Positions 38,119-48,292 of a DNA stretch of 64,000 nt are shown here, in pieces. The first letter of the stretch is position 1. Each line of letters opens with the position of its first letter. The notes beneath the pieces were generated by a model that saw nothing but the letters and a program-made list of their open reading frames with translations, did no database searches and was not told the DNA's origin. The stretch is from positions 62,001-126,000 of the forward strand of contig NZ_SNYO01000007.1 in assembly GCF_004363095.1 (NCBI RefSeq), read 5' to 3'. Origin of the DNA: Actinomycetospora succinea. Its GTDB lineage: Bacteria > Actinomycetota > Actinomycetes > Mycobacteriales > Pseudonocardiaceae. The position numbers and the translations under genes were made by a program.

Positions 38119-39032
38119 TGAGCACCGCGACGGGGCTCGACTCCCCGGACCGGCCCGCCCACGGGCCCACGTTCCAGGCCCTCAGCACGGGCCGGAAGAT
38201 CAAGGACAAGGCCGCCACCGTGCTGGTGACCCTCGCGTTCCTCATCGCCCTCGTGCCCCTGGTCTGGGTCCTCGTGACGGTGGTCGGGCGCGGGATCGGC
38301 GCGATCATCTCCGCCGACTGGTGGGGCCGGTCCCTCAACGGGGTCCTGCCGGAGTCGTACGCCGGCGGCGTCTACCACGCGATCTACGGCACGATCATCC
38401 AGGCGCTGCTGGCCGCGGTCATCGCCGTGCCGGTCGGCATCGCCGCCGCGGTCTACCTCGTCGAGTACGGCCGCGGGCGCCTGGCGAAGACGACCAGCTT
38501 CATGGTCGACATCCTCGCCGGCGTCCCGTCGATCGTCGCCGCGCTGTTCGTGTTCGCCGCCTTCATCTCGATCATGGGCGGCGTCCAGAGCGCCTTCATG
38601 GTGTCGCTGGCCCTGGTGCTGCTGATGCTCCCGGTGGTCATCCGCAACACCGAGGAGATGCTGCGGCTGGTGCCCGACGAGCTGCGCGAGGCGTCCTACG
38701 CGCTCGGCATCCCGAAGTGGAAGACGATCCTGCGGATCGTGCTGCCGACCGCGCTGTCTGGCACCGTCACCGGCGTCATGCTGGCGCTCGCCCGCGTCAT
38801 GGGGGAGACCGCGCCGGTGCTGGTCCTGGTCGGCTACTCGCAGTCGATCAACTTCGACCCGTTCTCCGGCAACATGGCGTCGCTGCCGCTGCTGATGTTC
38901 TCGGAGCTGTCGAACCCGGAGCCCGCCGGTCAGTTCCGCATCTGGGGCGCGGCGCTCACGCTGATCCTCATCATCATGATCCTGCAGCTCGGGGCGAGCG
39001 TCGTGTCGCGCTTCTCCGCCATCTCGAAGTAG
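38118..39032 (+). CDS. pstA: Phosphate ABC transporter permease PstA
   Basis: A 304-residue permease partner of PstC. It has six predicted TM helices, [15 protein letters not shown], and the coupling loop [26 protein letters not shown]. It overlaps pstC by one base and is followed 11 bases later by pstB. Confidence 0.95.
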   Translation: MSTATGLDSPDRPAHGPTFQALSTGRKIKDKAATVLVTLAFLIALVPLVWVLVTVVGRGIGAIISADWWGRSLNGVLPESYAGGVYHAIYGTIIQALLAAVIAVPVGIAAAVYLVEYGRGRLAKTTSFMVDILAGVPSIVAALFVFAAFISIMGGVQSAFMVSLALVLLMLPVVIRNTEEMLRLVPDELREASYALGIPKWKTILRIVLPTALSGTVTGVMLALARVMGETAPVLVLVGYSQSINFDPFSGNMASLPLLMFSELSNPEPAGQFRIWGAALTLILIIMILQLGASVVSRFSAISK

Positions 39033-39043
39033 AGGGAAACCCC

Positions 39044-39820
39044 GTGGCCAAGCGTCTCGACCTGAAAGACGTCGACATCTACTACGGCGACTTCCACGCC
39101 GTGGCGGGCGTGAACCTGTCGGTCGCCCCGCGCAGCGTCACCTCCTTCATCGGCCCGTCGGGCTGTGGCAAGTCGACCGTGCTCCGCACGCTCAACCGCA
39201 TGCACGAGGAGATCCCCGGCGCCCGCGTCGAGGGCGAGGTGCTCCTCGACGGCGAGGACATCTACAACCGCAGCTCCGACGCGGTCGCCGTGCGCAAGAC
39301 CATCGGCATGGTGTTCCAGCGCCCGAACCCGTTCCCGACGATGTCCATCCGCGACAACGTCGTGGCCGGCCTGAAGCTCTCGGGCGTGCGGGACAAGAAG
39401 AAGCTCGACGAGGTCTGCGAGGCCTCGCTGCGCGGCGCGAACCTCTGGAAGGAGGTGTCGGGCCGTCTGGACAAGCCCGGCGGCGGCCTCTCCGGTGGTC
39501 AGCAGCAGCGTCTGTGCATCGCCCGCGCGATCGCGGTGGCGCCCGACGTCCTGCTGATGGACGAGCCCTGCTCGGCGCTCGACCCCATCTCGACGCTGGC
39601 GATCGAGGACCTCATCGCGGACCTCAAGAAGGAGTACACGATCGTCATCGTCACCCACAACATGCAGCAGGCCGCGCGGGTGAGCGACCAGACGGCGTTC
39701 TTCAACCTCGAGGCCACCGGCAAGCCCGGCAAGCTCGTGGAGATCGACGACACCGAGAAGATCTTCTCGAACCCGACCGAGCAGGCCACCGAGGACTACA
39801 TCTCCGGCCGCTTCGGTTAG
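39044..39820 (+). CDS. pstB: Phosphate ABC transporter ATPase PstB
   Basis: A 258-residue ABC ATPase. Walker A is GPSGCGKST, the Q-loop VFQRPNPFP is the PstB hallmark, the signature is [14 protein letters not shown], Walker B is [12 protein letters not shown], and the switch His is in [11 protein letters not shown] 39044 follows AGAGGGAAA. It powers Pst import and completes the operon; a strong bidirectional terminator follows. Confidence 0.96.
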   Translation: MAKRLDLKDVDIYYGDFHAVAGVNLSVAPRSVTSFIGPSGCGKSTVLRTLNRMHEEIPGARVEGEVLLDGEDIYNRSSDAVAVRKTIGMVFQRPNPFPTMSIRDNVVAGLKLSGVRDKKKLDEVCEASLRGANLWKEVSGRLDKPGGGLSGGQQQRLCIARAIAVAPDVLLMDEPCSALDPISTLAIEDLIADLKKEYTIVIVTHNMQQAARVSDQTAFFNLEATGKPGKLVEIDDTEKIFSNPTEQATEDYISGRFG

Positions 39821-39914
39821 TCGCCGGGTGTCCCCCGACAGGAGCGCGCCGCCGCAGCCGACACGTTGCGCGACGAAGGAGCGCAACGGGTCGTGACCGG
39901 CTTGGCGCGAGAAC

Positions 39915-39947
39915 AGAGCCCCTCCCGCACCGTGCGGGAGGGGCTCT
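39915..39947. terminator. Bidirectional terminator between pstB and phoU
   Basis: A perfect 15-bp stem (39915-39929 with 39933-39947) with a 3-base loop lies between the convergent pstB and phoU genes. It is among the strongest hairpins in the window. Confidence 0.85.
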
Positions 39948-39972
39948 CGTCGTTCCGGGGTCGGTCGGGCGC

Positions 39973-40629
39973 TCAGGCCTCGGGGGTGTTGGGCATCTTG
40001 CCGGTGACCATGAAGACGACGCGGCGGGCCACGGCAACGGCGTGGTCGGCGAACCGCTCGTAGAAGCGGCCCAGCAGGGTCACGTCGATGGCGGGGGCGA
40101 CGCCGCTGGGCCAGTCCTTGCTCAGCAGCAGGGTGAACAGGTGGCGGTGCAGGTCGTCCATGGCGTCGTCGTCGGACTCCATGGTGAAGGCGAGCTCGAC
40201 GTCGCGGGTCAGGATGACCTGACGGGCGTCCTGGGCCAGGTCGAGGGCGACCCGGCCCATCTCGGCGAAGTAGGGGGCGACGTCCTCGGGCAGCACCTTG
40301 GCGGGGTGCCGCCGCCGGGCCGCCTTGGCGACGTGGAGGGCGAGGTCGCCCATCCGCTCGAGGTCGCCCGCGGAGTGGATGGCCGCGATGACCGACCGGA
40401 GGTCGCCCGCGACCGGCGCCTGCAGGGCGAGGAGCCCGAACGCCTGCTCCTCGGCCTGGCTGCGCAGGGCATCGATCTTGTTGTCGGCCGAGATGACCTC
40501 TTCGGCGAGGTCGAGGTCGCCCTCGAGGAGGGCGCTCGTCGCCTTCTTCATGGCCTCGCCGGCCAGCAGGGACATCTCGGCCAGCTCGCCGGACAGGGCG
40601 TCGAGCTTCTCGTGGTAGGCCGCGCGCAT
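39973..40629 (-). CDS. phoU: Phosphate signalling protein PhoU
   Basis: A 218-residue protein of two three-helix PhoU repeats, with the metal-binding patterns [30 protein letters not shown] and [16 protein letters not shown]. PhoU couples Pst transporter activity to the SenX3-RegX3/PhoR-PhoP system. It is transcribed toward pstB rather than with it, an arrangement also seen for actinobacterial phoY2-type genes. The start is ATG 40629, where the family begins. Confidence 0.93.
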   Translation of the reverse strand: MRAAYHEKLDALSGELAEMSLLAGEAMKKATSALLEGDLDLAEEVISADNKIDALRSQAEEQAFGLLALQAPVAGDLRSVIAAIHSAGDLERMGDLALHVAKAARRRHPAKVLPEDVAPYFAEMGRVALDLAQDARQVILTRDVELAFTMESDDDAMDDLHRHLFTLLLSKDWPSGVAPAIDVTLLGRFYERFADHAVAVARRVVFMVTGKMPNTPEA

Positions 40630-40745
40630 ACGCCGCAACCTACGCGGATCCCAGGACGCGCATCCGACCGCGGCGTGAACCAGGGATGAACGAGATCGGG
40701 GAAACCCCTCGTCAGAGGGGTGATCGTCGTCGCTCCGCCGAGTGC

Positions 40746-43085
40746 CTAGGCGCAGGAGGCGTCGGCGGCCGTGATCATCGGGTTGACCGGCGTCGACGGC
40801 GCGCCGTCGCGGTCCCCGCCCGAGCGCACGCGGCCGTCGAAGTCGTCGCCGAGCGTCAGGGTCAGGGCGCCGCTGCCCGACGCCGTGGGCTCGAGCGTCG
40901 CGCCCGGGACCGCCGCGGCCAGCGCCTGCGCCGCGGCCGCCTGGTCGGGCGAGTAGCGGATCGTCGTCCCGCGCGTCCCGTCCGAGGCGCCGCTGTCGTC
41001 GCTGACGACCCCGAAGCCGGCGGAGCGCAGCCGCTCCGCGATCGAGGACGCCGACGGGCCGCTGTCCTCGGACTCCTCGGAGTCGCCGTCGTCGCCGCTG
41101 TCCTCGCCGGCGGGTGAGCGTCCGTCGACCAGGCGGACGTCGACGGGCGCCGGGGCCGGCGCGGCGGGTGCGGCCGGCGCGCCCGGTGCCCCCGGCAGCG
41201 GGCGGCCCTCGATGATCGCGCTGAACATCGCCCGCTCCTCGCGGGGACGCAGGACCTCGTTGCCGCGGTCGTTGGCGATGCCCGTCGTGGGCACGGTGAC
41301 GAAGGTGACCGCGTGCGGGTCGAGGCTGCCCAGCGACTGGGACAGCGTGAGCAGCTGGTCCGACCCGATGTTCTCGCCGAACGTCGAGCGGGCCACCGCC
41401 TCCACGAGCCCGTCGAGCCGGCCCGGGTCGAGCAGCGTGCCGGCCGAGAGCACCGAGCGCAGCAGCGCGCCGAGGAAGCGCTGCTGGCGCTGGATGCGGC
41501 CGTAGTCGCTGGAGGGGTCGCCCTCGACGTGGCGGGCGCGCACGTAGTCGAGGGCCTGCTGGCCGGTCAGCACCGTGGGCCCGGCCTGGTCGATGATCGG
41601 GCCGAGCACCGAGTCGCGCACCGGCCGCTCGACGCAGATCGGCACGCCGCGCACCGAGTCGACCATGCCCTGGAAGCCCTGGAAGTCGACGCCGAGGAAG
41701 CGGTTGATCGCGAGCCCCGACAGCTCCTGGACCGCGCGGGTGACGCAGCGCGGACCGCCCGCCGCGTACGCCGAGTTGAGCTTCACCCGCGGCGTCGGCG
41801 GGAGCATCTGGGGCGAGTAGGCGCCGGAGACCGGGTCCCAGCGCTCGCAGGCGGGCCGGGTGATCTCCAGGTCGCGGGGGAACGAGACGACCGTGACGCC
41901 CGTGCGGTCCTTGGGGACGTGCACGATCATGATCGTGTCGGTGCGGGCGCCCGGGACGTCGGCGGTGTCGCCGGCGTCCTCCGAGGGCGGCGCCCCGGCG
42001 CGGCTGTCCGAGCCGACGACGAGGAAGTTCTGGTCGCCGGCCTGCGCGGCGGCGTCCTGGATGGCGGGCGAGTTCGGGTCGAGCGCGCCGATCTGGCGCA
42101 CTGCCGCCTCGACCCACGACGCGGCGCCCCACCCCAGCCCGCACACGACGACCACGAGCACCGCGCACGTCGCGGTCATCAGCCGCAGCACCCGCGGCCC
42201 GGTCCAGCCGCGGCGCCACGTCGCGAGCCGGGCGCCCGCCGACGCGAGCACCGCGGACGTCGCGGCGTAGTCGGCCTCGCCCTCCCGCGCCTCGGCGGCG
42301 GGGCGGCGGCGCTCCTCGGCGGGCGTCGAGCCGTTCGTGCCGGCCGGGGGGTCGGGCGCGGGCGCCGACGGCGTGGGCTCCGCGGCGCCCGCGGGCACCG
42401 ACGTCACCGCGAGGGCGAGGACGTTCTTCGACTTGTCAGGGGCCGGGTCCTCGAGGACGGGCTTCTCGACGGCCGGCTCGGCAGGCGGCTTCGCGGCGGG
42501 CGGCGGTCCGGCGGCCGGCGGTCCCGCGGCCGGCGGCGGGACGGGTGGGCGAGCGGCCGCCGCGGGCCCGCCGATGCCGGGAGGCGCCGGGGGCGCGGCC
42601 GAGCGCGGCCGCGGCGCGCCGTCCGGGTGCGGCGGGATGCGCGGCGCAGGCGGGGCGGGCGGGGCGGGCTGGTCGCCGGCGGGCTCCGGTCGCGCGGCGG
42701 GCGTCTCGACGTAGCGGCCGGTCCCGCGCGCGGGCACGCGTCCCGCGGGCAGGGTCACGGCGTCGACGGGCCCGCGGGTCGACGGCGCGGGGGCCGCCGC
42801 GGGCGACGGGATGCCCGAGGACGGGGTCCCCGGGCCCGACCCCGCCGGGGCGGTCGCCGTCGGCGCGGTGACGAGGCCGGCGCCGGGCGGGCGCAGGCCG
42901 AACCGCGGGCCGCTGCGGCGCGTCAGGCGCACCATCGTCGGCCGGCGGTCGGCGACCGGGGTCGCGACGGGGATCCGGAAGGGAGCCGAGGCGGGCCCCG
43001 CGAGGGCGGACGTGCGGACCGCGTCGGCACCGGTCGTCGCGGGGCGGGAGCCCCGGACCGGGTCACCGGCGCGGTCGTCGGTCAC
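40746..43085 (-). CDS. LytR-CpsA-Psr (LCP) cell-wall ligase with LytR_C domain
   Basis: A 779-residue protein. A very long cytoplasmic Pro/Ala-rich N-terminus (about 1-300) precedes one TM near 300-320. The extracellular LCP domain follows: [56 protein letters not shown]-like [24 protein letters not shown]-terminal LytR_C domain (VDVRLVDG...[14 protein letters not shown]) ends it. LCP enzymes attach arabinogalactan or other glycopolymers to peptidoglycan. The N-terminal extension is unusually long. Confidence 0.9.
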   Translation of the reverse strand: MTDDRAGDPVRGSRPATTGADAVRTSALAGPASAPFRIPVATPVADRRPTMVRLTRRSGPRFGLRPPGAGLVTAPTATAPAGSGPGTPSSGIPSPAAAPAPSTRGPVDAVTLPAGRVPARGTGRYVETPAARPEPAGDQPAPPAPPAPRIPPHPDGAPRPRSAAPPAPPGIGGPAAAARPPVPPPAAGPPAAGPPPAAKPPAEPAVEKPVLEDPAPDKSKNVLALAVTSVPAGAAEPTPSAPAPDPPAGTNGSTPAEERRRPAAEAREGEADYAATSAVLASAGARLATWRRGWTGPRVLRLMTATCAVLVVVVCGLGWGAASWVEAAVRQIGALDPNSPAIQDAAAQAGDQNFLVVGSDSRAGAPPSEDAGDTADVPGARTDTIMIVHVPKDRTGVTVVSFPRDLEITRPACERWDPVSGAYSPQMLPPTPRVKLNSAYAAGGPRCVTRAVQELSGLAINRFLGVDFQGFQGMVDSVRGVPICVERPVRDSVLGPIIDQAGPTVLTGQQALDYVRARHVEGDPSSDYGRIQRQQRFLGALLRSVLSAGTLLDPGRLDGLVEAVARSTFGENIGSDQLLTLSQSLGSLDPHAVTFVTVPTTGIANDRGNEVLRPREERAMFSAIIEGRPLPGAPGAPAAPAAPAPAPVDVRLVDGRSPAGEDSGDDGDSEESEDSGPSASSIAERLRSAGFGVVSDDSGASDGTRGTTIRYSPDQAAAAQALAAAVPGATLEPTASGSGALTLTLGDDFDGRVRSGGDRDGAPSTPVNPMITAADASCA

Positions 43086-43278
43086 GCGGCTCCTCGTGGG
43101 TGGATGACCCCGGACCGTGCGACCGGATCCCGGGGGTACGTCAGCAGCGGGATACTACGGCGCCTACCGGTCGGTTCGGCGGCGGGTCCACTACGCCACG
43201 CGGACACCCGGACACAACGGGCGCCACACGACCGGGGGACAGCACACACCCCGAAACGCTCAGTTCCGGCTCAGTCGT

Positions 43279-44223
43279 TCACGCGGACGGGAACGCCCGC
43301 CGCACGGCCGCCCCGATGCCGCGCCGGCCACCCGCGGCGCCGGCGAGGCGCACCTCGCCGTCGGCGGCGTCGCGGAACGCCACCGCGTTGCGGCCGGCGC
43401 GCTTGGCGACGTAGAGCAGGGCGTCCGCGGCGTCCAGGCCCGGCGACCCCGAGGAGCCGAGGCACGCGACCCCGACGCTGACCGTCACCCGCAGGTCCTC
43501 GGCGATCTCGTGCCACGGGTGGGCGTCGACGCGGGCGCGGGCCTCCTCGCAGACCCGCACGGCGTCGGCGGGCTCGACCCCGGGCAGCACGAGGGCGAAC
43601 TCCTCGCCGCCGTAGCGGGCGCAGAAGCCGTCCTCGGGGAGCTCCTCGCTCATGAGGTCGACGAGGCGGCGCAGCACCTCGTCGCCGAGCGCGTGGCCGT
43701 GGGTGTCGTTGACCTGCTTGAAGTGATCGACGTCGGCGAGCGCCACGCACACCGGGCCGTCCTCGGAGCCATCACGCAGCGTGCCGAGGCGCTCGTCGAG
43801 GTAGCGCCGGTTCCAGGTGGCCGTGAGGCTGTCGCGGCGGCTCTGCTCGCGCGCCTCGGCGCGCTCGCGGCGGAGACGGTCGACCTCGACGCGTAACTGA
43901 TCGGGCACGCTCGACGGGACTGTCTGCTCGTCGCGCACGAGCGACACGGCGGCCTTCAGGTGGTGGTAGGCCTTGCGCCAGTCACCGCGGTCGGCGAGGA
44001 CCTCGGCGGCGGCCTCGTGCGCCCGCGCCTGGTCGGCCCGGCCGTCGGGCGAGGTCTCCGCGGACGGGACGGCGTCGAGCCCGACGATCGGCGACGTGGG
44101 GAAACCGCAGGTGACGGACGGCGCCGGCGAGGCGGCCGGCGTCTCGGCGTCCGCGGTGCGCGACGGCTCGGCGGTCGTCACCGCCGTGCTCCCGCGTCCG
44201 TGGAGCAGCCCGGCCAGCCGCAC
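43279..44223 (-). CDS. Diguanylate cyclase (GGDEF) with helical N-terminus
   Basis: A 314-residue protein. The N-terminal region (about 60-115) has a TPR-like helix pair (AHEAAAEVLADRGDWRKAYHHLKAAVSLV) and a coiled coil leading into a GGDEF domain (DSLTATWNRRYLDERL start). The active site is the intact variant GGEEF (YGGEEFALVLPG) with DVDHFKQVNDTHGHALGDEVL upstream, so it probably makes c-di-GMP. GTG 44223 was chosen for the GGAGG 8 bases upstream; two in-frame GTGs lie just before it. Confidence 0.88.
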   Translation of the reverse strand: MRLAGLLHGRGSTAVTTAEPSRTADAETPAASPAPSVTCGFPTSPIVGLDAVPSAETSPDGRADQARAHEAAAEVLADRGDWRKAYHHLKAAVSLVRDEQTVPSSVPDQLRVEVDRLRRERAEAREQSRRDSLTATWNRRYLDERLGTLRDGSEDGPVCVALADVDHFKQVNDTHGHALGDEVLRRLVDLMSEELPEDGFCARYGGEEFALVLPGVEPADAVRVCEEARARVDAHPWHEIAEDLRVTVSVGVACLGSSGSPGLDAADALLYVAKRAGRNAVAFRDAADGEVRLAGAAGGRRGIGAAVRRAFPSA

Positions 44224-44459
44224 ACACACCACCTCCGTCCCGCCTCTAGTGTCGCCCGGGATCACCGCCGTGTAACGGTCATTCCCCGCGTCGCCGACAA
44301 CTTCAGTCGTCCGGCGCAGGTGACGCTGCGTTGCCGTACCGGCGGCCGACCCGTTCGGCCCACCTTGAGTCGCCCGCGCCGGTGGTCCTGCGGGAACGGC
44401 GGGTGCCTGGCAGTGACGTGACCCGCGTCGCGGGCACGAAGAGTAGCGCCCGGGAAGGG

Positions 44460-45578
44460 TCAGCCGCCGCTGTGCATGACGTCGGCGGCGGCCGGGACGG
44501 TGTCGTCCTCGGGGTCGTCGAGCCAGCCCTCGGGCAGCGTCACGTGGGCCGGCGAGCCCTGCCGGCCGCGCGGCCCGTCGGCGTCGGCGGGGAAGGGCAG
44601 GTCCGGGTCGAGCCGGGCCAGCAGCTCGTCGAGGCGCTCCAGCCCGTCGATCATCCCGAGCTCGCGGCGCAGCTCCGAGCCGACGGCGAACCCGTGCAGG
44701 TACCAGGACATGTGCTTGCGGGAGTCGCGCACGCCCTTGTGGTGGCCGTGGTGCGCGATGAGCAGCTCGACGTGCCGGCGCATGACCGTCGCGACCTCGC
44801 CGAGGGTCGGCGGCGTCGGGATCGGCCGCCCGGCCAGGGCCGCCTCGAGCTCGCCGAAGAGCCACGGCCGCCCGAGGCACCCGCGCCCGACGACCACGCC
44901 GTCGCAGCCGGTCTTCTCCATCATCGCCACGGCGTCGGACGCCGCGAAGATGTCGCCGTTGCCCAGCACCGGCGTCGTCGCGGGCAGGGCGTCGCGCAGC
45001 TGCGTGATCCGGTCCCAGTCGGCGTGGCCCGAGTAGCGCTGCGACGCCGTGCGCGCGTGCAGGGCCACGGAGGCGGCCCCCTCGTCGGCGGCGATGCGGC
45101 CGGCGTCGAGGAACGTCACGTGGTCGTCGTCGATGCCGACGCGCATCTTCACCGTCAGCGGCAGCCCGCCCCGCGCGGCCGCCTCGACCGCCGCGCGCAC
45201 GATCGAGCCGAACAGCCGCCGCTTGAACGGCAGCGCGGCGCCGCCGCCGCGGCGCGTCACCTTGGGTACCGGGCAGCCGAAGTTGAGGTCGACGTGGTCG
45301 GCGAGGTCCTCGTCGACGATGCGGTCGACCGCGCGTCCGATCGTCACCGGGTCGACGCCGTAGAGCTGCATCGAGCGCGGCTTCTCGTCGGCGTCGAACG
45401 CGATCATCTCGGCGGTGCCGGGGTGCTTCTCCACCAGCGCCCGCGCCGTGATCATCTCGCAGACGTAGAGCCCGGCGCCCTGCTCGCGGCAGAGGCGGCG
45501 GAACGCGACGTTGGTGATGCCCGCCATCGGCGCGAGCACGACCGGCGTCGGCAGCTCGAGGGGACCGATGCGCAGCAC
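44460..45578 (-). CDS. dus: tRNA-dihydrouridine synthase (DusB-like)
   Basis: A 372-residue FMN enzyme that reduces uridine in tRNA D-loops. It shows APMAGITNVAFRRLCREQGAGLYVCEMI, VDLNFGCPVPKVTRRGGGAAL with the catalytic Cys, TVKMRVGID, LHARTASQRYSG and VLGNGDIF. The actinobacterial C-terminal extension is present. It starts 4 bases after the stop of the MBL-Rieske gene, so they probably form an operon. Confidence 0.93.
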   Translation of the reverse strand: MLRIGPLELPTPVVLAPMAGITNVAFRRLCREQGAGLYVCEMITARALVEKHPGTAEMIAFDADEKPRSMQLYGVDPVTIGRAVDRIVDEDLADHVDLNFGCPVPKVTRRGGGAALPFKRRLFGSIVRAAVEAAARGGLPLTVKMRVGIDDDHVTFLDAGRIAADEGAASVALHARTASQRYSGHADWDRITQLRDALPATTPVLGNGDIFAASDAVAMMEKTGCDGVVVGRGCLGRPWLFGELEAALAGRPIPTPPTLGEVATVMRRHVELLIAHHGHHKGVRDSRKHMSWYLHGFAVGSELRRELGMIDGLERLDELLARLDPDLPFPADADGPRGRQGSPAHVTLPEGWLDDPEDDTVPAAADVMHSGG

Positions 45579-45582
45579 GAAC

Positions 45583-47166
45583 TCAGTCTCCCAGCTTCTC
45601 GGCCCGGATCTCGTGGCCCGCCGAGGTCAGGCAGCGTCCGGTCCGGAGGTTGAACTTCCAGTTGTGCAGCGAGCAGGTCAGCACCTCGCCGTCGACCGAG
45701 CCGAACTTCGACAGGTCGGCCGAGAGGTGCGGGCAGCGCGCCTGCACCTTCCAGCCGTCGAGCTCGATGTCGCGGCCGTCGTCGTTCTGCGCGTCGTACC
45801 AGTTCTCGACGTAGTCCATCCGCTCCTCGGACAGACACTTGAAGAACGTGTAGAGGTACTCGTTGTACTGGCCCACGCGGGTGGCGGTGAACCGCACCGA
45901 GAGGAACAGCGAGTTCGACCAGTCGACCTCGCCGGTGTCGACGTTCGTCTGCACCAGCGTCGCCGGCACGCCCCAGCGGTAGCGGGCCTGCTCGCCGTTC
46001 CACACGCGGATCTCGCGGGCGGGGAAGTCGAAGGCCAGCGACAGGGTGCCGTCCTCGTCGATCCCCGGCGTGTCCCCGGGCATCCCGTGCAGGTCCATGC
46101 GGACCGGGCCGCCGATGCCGTCGCACATGTGGTCGGCGCGCTTCATCAGCGGCTCGATCCACTCCTTGAGCTGGCGCAGGATGTCGGGCTGCGGTGCCGA
46201 CCAGCCCGCCTTCTGCGCGTCGATCGCCGGGCGGGCCCGCTCGGCGAAGTCGCGCAGGTAGCGCTCCTTGTCGAGGAAGATCGTCTCGACCTCGGCGTCC
46301 GGGATCGGGTGCGTCAGGTCCTCGACGGTGCCGTGACCGATCTCGGCGGTGGTGCCCGGCAGCAGCAGGTGCCCGCCCTCGTGGCCCAGCTCCCGCATCC
46401 GGCCCAGGAACTCCCACTGGTCCGTGAAGATCGACTCGCCCTCGACGCCCTCGTAGCCCAGCCCGTTCCACCGGAAGAGCTCGTCGTCGAGGAAGCACGG
46501 CGGACCGGCGGTCGGGAAGACGTGCGGCGCCCCGACCTCGCGGATGTAGCGCATGGCCCGGTCCTCCTGGCCGATGCGCTTGCGGCGGGCGAACTCGCGC
46601 TTCGCGGCCTGGGGCAGGTCGTAGACCATCGGCCACCAGATCGCGCCCGAGAACTGCGTGAAGTGCGCGTCGTAGGCGCCGAACTCGAGCAGCTTGGGGA
46701 TGTCGAGCGGGTGCGCGTCGTTCTGGTTGACGATGTGCGCGGTGCCGTCGTCGAGGGAGAGCGCCGAGTCGCCGATCGGCCCGTCACCGGGGCCCTTCAG
46801 CGAGGTGATCATGAAGCGGAGGCCGCCGTCGAGCTCCTGCGGCACACCGGTCTCGGTGCGCACGAAGTGCCTGAAACCCAGCTCGCGCAGCTCGTTCTCG
46901 AGCTCGTCGGTGGGGTAGTCCGGCAGCAGGACCCGCGCGTCCTTGGAGACGTTGTCGCGCAGGTTGTCCGCGTCGAAGTGGTCGCGGTGCAGGTGCGAGA
47001 CGTAGAGGTAGTCGACGTCCCCCAGCGCCTTCCAGTCCAGCTGGGTGTTGTCGGGGAACGGCACCCAGGACGCGAAGAACGTCGGGTTGGTCCACGGGTC
47101 GCACAGCACGCTGCCGCCCGCGGTCTCGAAGCGCATTCCCGCGTGCCCGATTCCGGTCACCCGCAC
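45583..47166 (-). CDS. Metallo-beta-lactamase-Rieske [2Fe-2S] fusion protein
   Basis: A 527-residue protein. The N-terminal MBL half has TGIGHAGMRFETAGGSVLCDPW and the metal site SHLHRDHFDADNL. The middle region is long and family-specific. The C-terminal Rieske domain has CPHLSADL (near 478) and CSLHNWKF (near 495), together giving the CXH...CXXH cluster ligands. It resembles mycobacterial Rv3818. A redox-coupled hydrolase or a CMP-NeuNAc-hydroxylase-like architecture is possible; the substrate is unknown. GTG 47166 has GGAGG 10 bases upstream. Confidence 0.85.
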   Translation of the reverse strand: MRVTGIGHAGMRFETAGGSVLCDPWTNPTFFASWVPFPDNTQLDWKALGDVDYLYVSHLHRDHFDADNLRDNVSKDARVLLPDYPTDELENELRELGFRHFVRTETGVPQELDGGLRFMITSLKGPGDGPIGDSALSLDDGTAHIVNQNDAHPLDIPKLLEFGAYDAHFTQFSGAIWWPMVYDLPQAAKREFARRKRIGQEDRAMRYIREVGAPHVFPTAGPPCFLDDELFRWNGLGYEGVEGESIFTDQWEFLGRMRELGHEGGHLLLPGTTAEIGHGTVEDLTHPIPDAEVETIFLDKERYLRDFAERARPAIDAQKAGWSAPQPDILRQLKEWIEPLMKRADHMCDGIGGPVRMDLHGMPGDTPGIDEDGTLSLAFDFPAREIRVWNGEQARYRWGVPATLVQTNVDTGEVDWSNSLFLSVRFTATRVGQYNEYLYTFFKCLSEERMDYVENWYDAQNDDGRDIELDGWKVQARCPHLSADLSKFGSVDGEVLTCSLHNWKFNLRTGRCLTSAGHEIRAEKLGD

Positions 47167-47254
47167 GAGCAGACCACCTCCATCACAGTGCTCACCACCG
47201 ATTGTCCGTGGTGCTGTGGCCCACGGCGGCTCCGGGTGGGGTATCCCTGACCAC

Positions 47255-48292
47255 GTGACCGCCATCCCCGTCGACGGTGACCCGATCGCCGCCCTGCGCG
47301 CCGTCGCCTTCTACCTCGAACGCGAGCGCGCCGAGACCTACCGGGTGAAGGCGTACCGCTCGGCGGCCGAGAAGCTCGCCGAGCTCGACCCCGACGACGT
47401 CGCGAAACGTGCCCGCGCCGGCACGCTGACCGACCTCAAGGGTGTCGGCAAGAAGACCGCCGCCGTCGTCACCGAGGTCCTCGACGGCGGGACCTCGGCC
47501 ACGCTCGCCGACCTCGAGGCGCGCCACACCGAGCCCGTCGCGGGCGGCGCCGCGATCCGCGCCGCCCTGCGCGGCGACTGCCACACGCACTCGACCTGGT
47601 CCGACGGCGGCAGCGACATCCTCGAGATGGCGCGCACGGCCCGCGACCTCGGCCACGAGTGGATGGTGCTCACCGACCACTCCGAGAACCTCACCGTCGC
47701 CAACGGTCTGACCCCCGAGCGGCGCCGGCTCCAGTTCGACGTGATCGCGCAGGTCAACGAGGAGCTCGCGCCGTTCCGGCTGCTGCGCGGCATCGAGGTC
47801 GACATCCTCGAGGACGGCGACATCGACGCCCCCGACGACCTGCTCGAAGAGCTCGACCTCGTCGTCGCGAGCGTGCACTCGAAGCTGCGGGCGCCGAGCG
47901 AGCTGATGACCGCCCGCATGGTCGCCGGGGTGTCGCACCCGCTGGTCGACGTCCTGGGGCACTGCACCGGGCGCCTCGTCACCGGTGGGCGGGGGACGCG
48001 GCCGCCGTCGACGTTCGACGCCGAGGCCGTGTTCGACGCGTGCATCGAGAACGGCGTGGCCGTGGAGATCAACTCGCGGCCGGAGCGCCTCGACCCCCCG
48101 CGCACCCTGCTGCGCCAGGCCCTGGCGTCGGGCTGCGAGTTCGTCGTCGACACCGACGCCCACGCCCCCGGCCAGCTCGACTGGCAGCCCTACGGCGCCG
48201 AGCGCGCCGAGGAGTGCGAGGTGCCGGTGGACCGCATCGTCAACACCCGCTCCGCCGACGACCTCGCCGCCTGGCGCTCGCTCAACCGGTGA
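47255..48292 (+). CDS. Helix-hairpin-helix/PHP-domain protein (PolX-like without polymerase)
   Basis: A 345-residue protein. The N-terminal HhH region (VDGDPIAALRAVAFYLERERAETYRVKAYRSAAEKL, LKGVGKKTAAVVTEVL) resembles the DNA-binding 8-kDa part of PolX. The C-terminal PHP domain has metal ligands in GDCHTHSTWSDGG, VLTDHSENL, GIEVDIL, VASVHSKL, GHCTGR and DTDAHAPGQL. The palm/polymerase domain is absent, so it is likely a nuclease or phosphoesterase. Its end overlaps the opposite-strand ArsR-SRPBCC gene by 11 bases. Confidence 0.85.
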   Translation: MTAIPVDGDPIAALRAVAFYLERERAETYRVKAYRSAAEKLAELDPDDVAKRARAGTLTDLKGVGKKTAAVVTEVLDGGTSATLADLEARHTEPVAGGAAIRAALRGDCHTHSTWSDGGSDILEMARTARDLGHEWMVLTDHSENLTVANGLTPERRRLQFDVIAQVNEELAPFRLLRGIEVDILEDGDIDAPDDLLEELDLVVASVHSKLRAPSELMTARMVAGVSHPLVDVLGHCTGRLVTGGRGTRPPSTFDAEAVFDACIENGVAVEINSRPERLDPPRTLLRQALASGCEFVVDTDAHAPGQLDWQPYGAERAEECEVPVDRIVNTRSADDLAAWRSLNR

